DNA of 64,000 nucleotides from Cordilura impudica. Its lineage: Eukaryota > Arthropoda > Insecta > Diptera > Scathophagidae. Of the stretch, positions 50,337-64,000 are shown piece after piece. Each line of letters opens with the position of its first letter. Position 1 is the first letter of the stretch. A program made the translations under genes and the position numbers. Where the stretch lies: contig OY821520.1 in the NCBI GenBank assembly GCA_963682025.1, positions 186,917,528 to 186,981,527 of the forward strand. The letters are read 5' to 3'. The notes under the pieces are model-generated. The model did no database searches. It was given only the letters and a program-made list of their open reading frames with translations, and had not been told where the DNA came from.

Positions 50337-51004
50337 TTTATATAAAAAAAATTCAAGTAAAATACATTTTGCGGTCAAAATATTTGTCCAAGGTGATACA
50401 TTATTCTGAGTAAAATTTTTTCTTGAATTTATTATTAAAAAAAATAGAAATGACATTTTTGAAGTGAAATTTTTTTCTGAGATGTTTATTTTGAAATTTT
50501 GGAGTGGAAATATTTTTCCAAGGGTGAAAATATTTTCTGTATTTAAATTTTTTTTTGGTAAATTTTGTACTAAAAATTAATTTCAAAAATTAGAATTTTT
50601 GAAGCGAAAACTTTTTTGAGGTTTAAAATTTTTTTTATATATTAGATATATTATCTTCTGAAATTTTTTTGTATACAAAATTTTTAGACGTTAAATTAAA
50701 TATAGTAATTATTTTTTAATTTTATAAAAAAAAGAATTAGTTTTTGGCTCCAAAATTTTTTCGAAGTGAGGAAATATTTGAAAATTAAAAAAATAAATAA
50801 ACAAAAGGCTCAAAAATTTCCAATTTTTTTTTAGTAAAAATTCACCAGAAAATGCTTACCTCAGAAAAAATGTTTTTATTCAAAGTTTATTATATGTTAA
50901 AAACTATTTATTGAAATATTTAAACAAAAAAAAAAAATTGTGTTTGTCTTAAAATTATTTTTTTAAGCTCGAAAATATTTTTCGCCTAATAAAACATTTT
51001 CTGA
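50337..51004. other. AT-rich, nothing recognised
   Basis: Loose repetition of AAAATTTTTTT-type units with GAAGTGAAA/GAGGTTTAAAA spacers; probably low-complexity drift. No gene. Confidence 0.4.
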
Positions 51005-51290
51005 GTTAAAATTATTATACCTACAACTCTGTGGTCAGGATATAATGAGTTTGTGCTGATATTTGTAACTACCGAAACTATATGAGAAAGACCCTTTATT
51101 GTACCATGATATCTGTCCGTCCGTTTGTCTGTCTGTCTATGTATCCATGTAAACCTTGTAATCAAACTACCGGTAGCAAATTTACTCATATTTAAACGGC
51201 ATTGAAATTGGTGAAAATCTATTCATGTTCATACCTAGTCCCTATGGATTGACCCCTAAAAGAACAACTTAATTGTTCTTTAATCTTTTA
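51005..51290 (+). mobile_element. DINE-1-like fragment (HINE-1), 5' half
   Basis: ATAATGAGTTTGTGCTGATATT, GTCCGTCCGTTTGTCTGTCT, TGTAAACCTTGTAATCAAAC, GGTGAAAATCTATTCATGTT and CCTAGTCCCTATGGATTGACC, in family order and diverged; 3' half missing. Confidence 0.7.
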
Positions 51291-52369
51291 ACTTTTTGCA
51301 TATATAATTCAATTGAGGCTATCCAAGCGAGTTATATAAATAAGGCGCCAAAGCACCTAAAAAAGAAATGCGCCAAGTTAGCTCTTTTTTAACAAAAATG
51401 CTAAATGTAAAAAACACTCTTTTTGAGTGCCCGAAATATAGCGCAAAGTTGCCATCGTTGAGAGTTTTAATAAAAATACACATTGATATTGGATGAGGTA
51501 TACTATATAGCATACCCCAGACGATAAGATTCGCAAAATTTTAATTAAATTATTCTCAAACAAAATTTTTATTAATAATCTATTTTATGGTGAAGAACTG
51601 AAAAATTTTCTAACTCATAAAGTCTCCTTTGTTTTTCTAAACGAGTTAAAAAAATATTTACAATACTGCCCCATGATGGATTGAAGGTTAATATTCTCTG
51701 TTAATTTGAGAGGTAAGTATATTTATTCTTCTCGGTTCTGTTTTAGTGTAAATATGCAAAATTTCCGAATTTTCAAAACAGTTTCTTTAAAGATTGAAAC
51801 CAAATTACGCTAGCATTTATAAATGCACAATTCTTCTTCGTTCTGAAGTAGTACTTATTTATGTATATACACAGACTATTTCTTCCAATTGCAACCTCTT
51901 TTAAGATTGAAACGTAATTGGGTTTCTTTGTTGTATTATTTATTATTTATTTTTTTCTTTTTTTTTTTACCAATTACTGACCACATGATGGAAAACATAA
52001 ATTTCAGTTTGTGCCGCGCTTCAATAATTCTGACATAAACATATTGTTTTGCTAACAATTGCATAATGCAATAAAAGTAACTTTTATAATGACGTTAAAT
52101 TCGCCAACACCTTGCGGTATATGTAGTAGTATAACGGGGTAATATGAGATATTTTTGTGGAAATGAAAAACAAAAAAAAAAAAAAAAAGATTAAAAAAAA
52201 ATTAATTTAAATAATTTCCTATAGAGTAAAAAAAAAAACAATAACAAATACAAAGATACTGATATTACCACATTTCCAAATGAAAACCAATGCATAGCAC
52301 TAGGTTGTGCGATAAGTTTTTAGGCTGGTTTAGATATGTAAAAAAAATAAGGTATACAGTTACTTACGA
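51291..52369. other. Nothing recognised
   Basis: AT-rich; A runs at 52171-52188 and 52229-52238. No gene or repeat family identified. Confidence 0.4.
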
Positions 52370-52750
52370 GGGCAGCTCAATAAATTCGTGTGAAATTCGA
52401 ATGACAGACCGTTCTTTTTAGCAAAAAAAAAATTTTTTTTTCAACATAAAAAGGAGATAGAAGAAGACTTCTATCTTAAAATACTTTGTGTAACGTTTCC
52501 CCAATTTTTGTTTACCATTCCAAATATAGGACTTTTCAAGTACTGTCAATAGCTATTTGTTTCATCAATTATTTTACCATTGAAGCTAAAATCTTTTTCC
52601 GCCGAACCATTTTTGATTTAGAAATACGAAATAGTCACTGAGAGCTAAACCCGAATAATATGGAATTTGCCATGGCGACTATACATGTGTTTATGGACAA
52701 TTGTGAGCAAACACAGCTTTATAAAACCCATTAAAAATAATTTAAAATCT
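52370..52750 (-). pseudogene. mariner C-terminal fragment
   Basis: On -: ALSDYFVFLNQKWFGGKRFS (corresponding to the APSDYxLF block after PYSPDL, near 52600-52660), then NSYFEYLK and NKNWGNV like the mariner C-terminus. GGGCAGCTCAATAAATTC near 52370 may be its end; compare AGTCAATAA at the 17367 element. Confidence 0.6.
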
Positions 52751-55700
52751 AAATAATGATATGTCTATGGCTCTGTGATCTCTTGCGCTGTCGCTATCTG
52801 ATCGGCTAACACTATATTGTAAACATTTTCAACATTTTCAGATGTAGTTGCCTCATTTGACCGTTCAAAACGTGTGGACCACATATAAACTTAATCACCC
52901 CTGTTCTTGAAACCACTATCACAAAAAAAATTCGTAAATGAAAAAATTCTTAAATCTACGAGTTTTTTGCTGTTCTCTAATTTCAATATGAATATATTTT
53001 TCGTTTTAATTCACATAGAAAAGGCTTTGTGAAATCAAAACAAATGCCCTTTTTTCTACTAAGCAGGTCTTAAGAGATAAAAAACTAATTGATATTTAAA
53101 CTCTAGCATGTTTCCTTATTGCACCTTTACATTAATTTTATGAAAAAAAAAAAACGATTTTAAAAAACGTCTACATTTTGCGCTGATTAAAAAAAAAAAC
53201 CCCGTAATAAGTGGTCGATGTTAATAAAACACACTTTTTGCGATGATGCTATTCTATAACTATAATAAAAACTTTTTATTTACACAATCTATTTTCCATT
53301 ATAATTTTTTCAATTATAACATAGATTCTTTATGCACTAATTACTGCAAATAAAGGAATTAAAAGAAATTTTTTCATCAAATCACATATTTTTATTTTTT
53401 GTATATGTTCGAAACAGTAGTGATGCCAGTCAAATCTAATTTATTTGAATATCGAAATTTTTTTTTGGTGATGCCTAACTTTTTAAAAATAGGAAAGTCA
53501 TTTTTAATTGAATGAAATTGAAGAACAAAAACAATTAAATGAACAAATAACTTGTTATTTTAAAAGAAAATATTTTTCGATTTGCCAAAACGTATGATTT
53601 TTGCCATAATATCGAAGCCTGCATTGCGATTTTATTGTAGATATTTGCTCAGTTTTTAATACGTTCCGAACTTTCGAGTCTTGTAACCGCAAACGAGGTT
53701 TTCTTACTGCTGTATATTATTATCTACTAAATTCAATTCCAACATTTTAAAATAGCAAAATAAAATTTTTTTTTTTCTCTAAACGGATTTTGTATTCAAA
53801 ATTTCCAAATTTTACGAAGCTCTAAATCATTGAGTGACATTTTGAATAGTAATTGACAAGAAAACAAATTTGGTTTAATTTGGAATTGACAACTAGATAC
53901 TCCAGTTATACTTACAAAAAATATGGTGTTGCGTTATTTATAGCGCAATTTTCCATTTTTTTTTTGCATACTTCAGTGCGAGAATATTTTTATAATATTT
54001 TTTTTTTGATATTTTTCAGAGTTAGGTGCTTGTGATGGACAATTATATAATATCCATTATCTTAATATTTTTGTCCTTCGTAGCAAGTTTCTCAGCGCTT
54101 AGATTTAAGATATTTTTAAAAGTGATGATTTAATGATTTCTTCCACAAAATTAAGTTTTACAACACCTGCCCATCAACCCAGTACATGCACAATATATAG
54201 AATTCACCCAAAGAATTATTATCATCCTTGGTCTAGTGCTTACAGGAGGTATTTTTACCCTAAAGTGTTTAGTAAGTAATAAAAAAAAAAATCAAATTTC
54301 GCTTCTAAAGTTAAGAGATTAATAAGTAATTTCGAACTCACTCTAAGATTCCTTTCAAACGAAGAACTCCGTTTTCCAAAACATTGTTGCAGTACAGTAC
54401 AGGTCCAGTTGACACCTCATAACAGCTTAAGTAAAGCTCTTAAGATATTAAACCATAACCACGGTATTCAAAATAGTGTTCTATTATTTATTATTCAAGG
54501 TGTCAGAAACCGTATAAACGTTCTACGAAATACAGATTTATTAGCACAACAACAACTGAAGGTTTGAACTGCTTGAATGACTGAGAATATAGCTAGATTT
54601 ACATAATAATAAATCAATGGTACTAGCCAACCCATGACTATATCATACTCAATGCTTAATCCTATAATTAACTAGTGCAAATAAACTGTGATGAATCAGG
54701 AAACAATTTGTTCCCCATACAAACAATAGAGGAATTGAAGATGTAGATGTTATAGGCAAGGGAAATTGTCCATAAAAAAACTAATTATAGTATTCACTAG
54801 TTCACGACCTAGCAATTTTTATGATAGGATCCTAACTCTTTTCTAACAAAATTACATAGGCCCACAAATTTTGATGAAACTTTAGACCCTGGAGCCAGAG
54901 TAACCTTTTCTAGATTTTTTCAAATTTGCGAGAAACAAATAACATGTTTTTTATTTTTAAGATTAAGACTGAAGCAATGGAGCAATTATAGGGTCAGATT
55001 CGGACTTAGTACGGCAAAGCCCTTTAGAAAATTGGTCTCAGGGTCTGGAGTTTTATTGAATTTTTGATCTTTCGAAAAAATTTAAACGAATACTAAATAA
55101 TTTCACTGGACGTTTTGACATAGTTAGAGAAATTAGATATTTTTACTCTAAGGCTGGAATATATTTTTCTATAGTTCGTTGGTGTACAAATTCCGAATAT
55201 GGACTCAAAACCAAATCACGTTTTTTCGAAATCCAAACCTAAAAATGTGAAAAACATATTTGGGATTGTACTATCATTAATATTTTTTTTTTTTACACAA
55301 AACCCGTTAAAGAATCTAAAAGGCATCTCATTCTCTGCAATATTTGATTTTCTTACATATCTTATTTTTTTCTCGGAAAAATCAGCCATTAAAATTACTT
55401 ATTATGGCGTTTTCGTTCGTTATTCAAGTAATGTCGGTAGGCCTTTTGACTAAGAAGAAATAAGATATCTGAAATATTCTAAAGTTCTTTTGGACTGTTA
55501 CAATATTATTCATACTATATTAGTGTCCTAACGAGTTCCTTATTTGCGGTGTAGCAAGGACCCAAATATACAAAAGTATTGGTATTTCGTAAAAATCTAA
55601 TATGACGGAGATACTCTGACTTCAGATTGGTATTTACCGCGCCAAAGACCTTAAGAAAACTTGAATCTAAAAAAATGTCGGCCTGTGTTATTTTCTCGAT

Positions 55701-56460
55701 TTTTTATATTTATTATTTTCTAGAGGTAATATAAAGGTTTCGGGAAATGTTTTCCTCGAACAGCGTACAACAATAAGACATATTCTCACCGAATTTCAGT
55801 TTTCGGGTTATTTTCGTTTTAGCTTTATTGTATGAATTTAAATCTTAATAAAACTAAACATTAAATTGGCAACACTATTTTTTTGCAAGAGAACGACAGT
55901 GAATGTGAATGACTCTGCTATTACTTACGTTTATATATAATAACAATTTAATTTATTTAAGTAACAATTCCCATTTTGTAACTCGTATTTTAGTATTTAA
56001 AAAAAAATATATATATATAATGGAAATTATATCAATTGAGCAACAGGTTGTTTTTGTTTCGTTTTAACATTGGTATGCTAAAAAAATGCGCTTGGTAAAA
56101 TTGTAAATTATTGTTGCTGAACGTTACAATTTCTTATGTTGATTTATGGTAATTTTTTGTTATTGTTTTATTGCAAGACACCTAATAAATGTCAGCAGAT
56201 ATTAATAAATAGTTTACAATTTTAAAATGCGGTTAATTAATGACTTTTATTTCTTGGATTTTCTTGGCTCGCCTTATGACGGCTGTAGGTTTTATTACGA
56301 TTTGAAAGGTGTTAATTGTTAAAAAAAAATTGAAGGTAAAATGCAAAGTAATCAAAAGCTTACGTTTAGTTCTGAAAATGAAGGTTTTAATTAAATTAAA
56401 AACAAATAAATAAAATAAATATGATGCAATAAAATTATGATACAAATTAGTAAATGTGTT
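52751..56460. other. Long AT-rich region, no supported gene
   Basis: I scanned both strands. Short open frames at 53853-54035 and 55199-55453 are low-complexity and unsupported. 54800-55800 is slightly GC-richer and could be old transposon DNA, but no motif was found. Confidence 0.4.

Positions 56461-64000
<7,540 letters not shown>

Noticed and set aside
55199..55453. 84-aa frame with hydrophobic stretches
   Set aside because: Low-complexity, no homolog recognised, no splice or UTR context; likely chance.

Overview
This is AT-rich, intron-bearing, transposon-laden DNA of a higher fly (Diptera, Brachycera). A calyptrate such as a blow fly, flesh fly or muscid is my inference. The reasons are a formin of the DAAM type with fly-like domain order, many DINE-1-like interspersed elements, and numerous Tc1/mariner, Transib, hAT, piggyBac, Helitron and non-LTR remnants. 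No prokaryotic or viral gene, tRNA, rRNA or CRISPR array was seen.

Only two host genes are supported. A two-exon DNase II gene (lysosomal acid endonuclease, 364 aa) lies on the + strand at 232-1389. Facing it tail to tail is DAAM (Dishevelled-associated activator of morphogenesis, a Diaphanous-related formin) on the - strand. DAAM's last exon ends at 1948 and its most 5' visible coding exon reaches 34093. Ten exons join in phase to a 1134-aa short isoform (GBD, FH3, coiled coil, FH1, FH2, DAD). The first visible exon is open for 203 further codons upstream of that ATG without any in-frame ATG, which implies a longer isoform fed by an exon outside the window. Eight exons are clustered at 13855-16820. 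They are flanked by an 11-kb last intron (2805-13854) and a 16.6-kb first intron (16821-33439), both packed with mobile DNA.

Mobile DNA by region. Last intron: a complete but frameshifted Transib element (3346-6559) with RAG-signal-like ends and an exact 5-bp target duplication; a hairpin element; a head-to-head pair of DINE-like elements; a second, older Transib lineage with a lost catalytic Asp; a canonical Helitron; and a non-LTR RNase H fragment. First intron: a mariner remnant, four full or near-full DINE-like elements (one inside a Helitron), a Tc1 fragment, a piggyBac-like remnant, and an APE-type LINE split by a second DINE-like family, which itself carries a MITE. Upstream of DAAM: a Tc1 derivative, a second LINE copy with Helitron insertions, further DINE-like copies, TTAA-flanked MITEs, a decayed hAT element with a MITE inside it, and mariner fragments.

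The right end (56461-64000) is nearly all (ATT)n: two arrays of about 3.9 and 3.4 kb separated by a 176-bp island, the second running off the window. The very large Ile/Tyr open frames there are products of the repeat.

The most noteworthy item is the Transib element: CACAGTGGCGCC termini, a nonamer-like GCAAAAATC at 23- and 22-bp spacing, CGACG target duplications, and a DDE transposase of the RAG1-related family. The superfamily is known; the copy and its signal architecture are worth following up.
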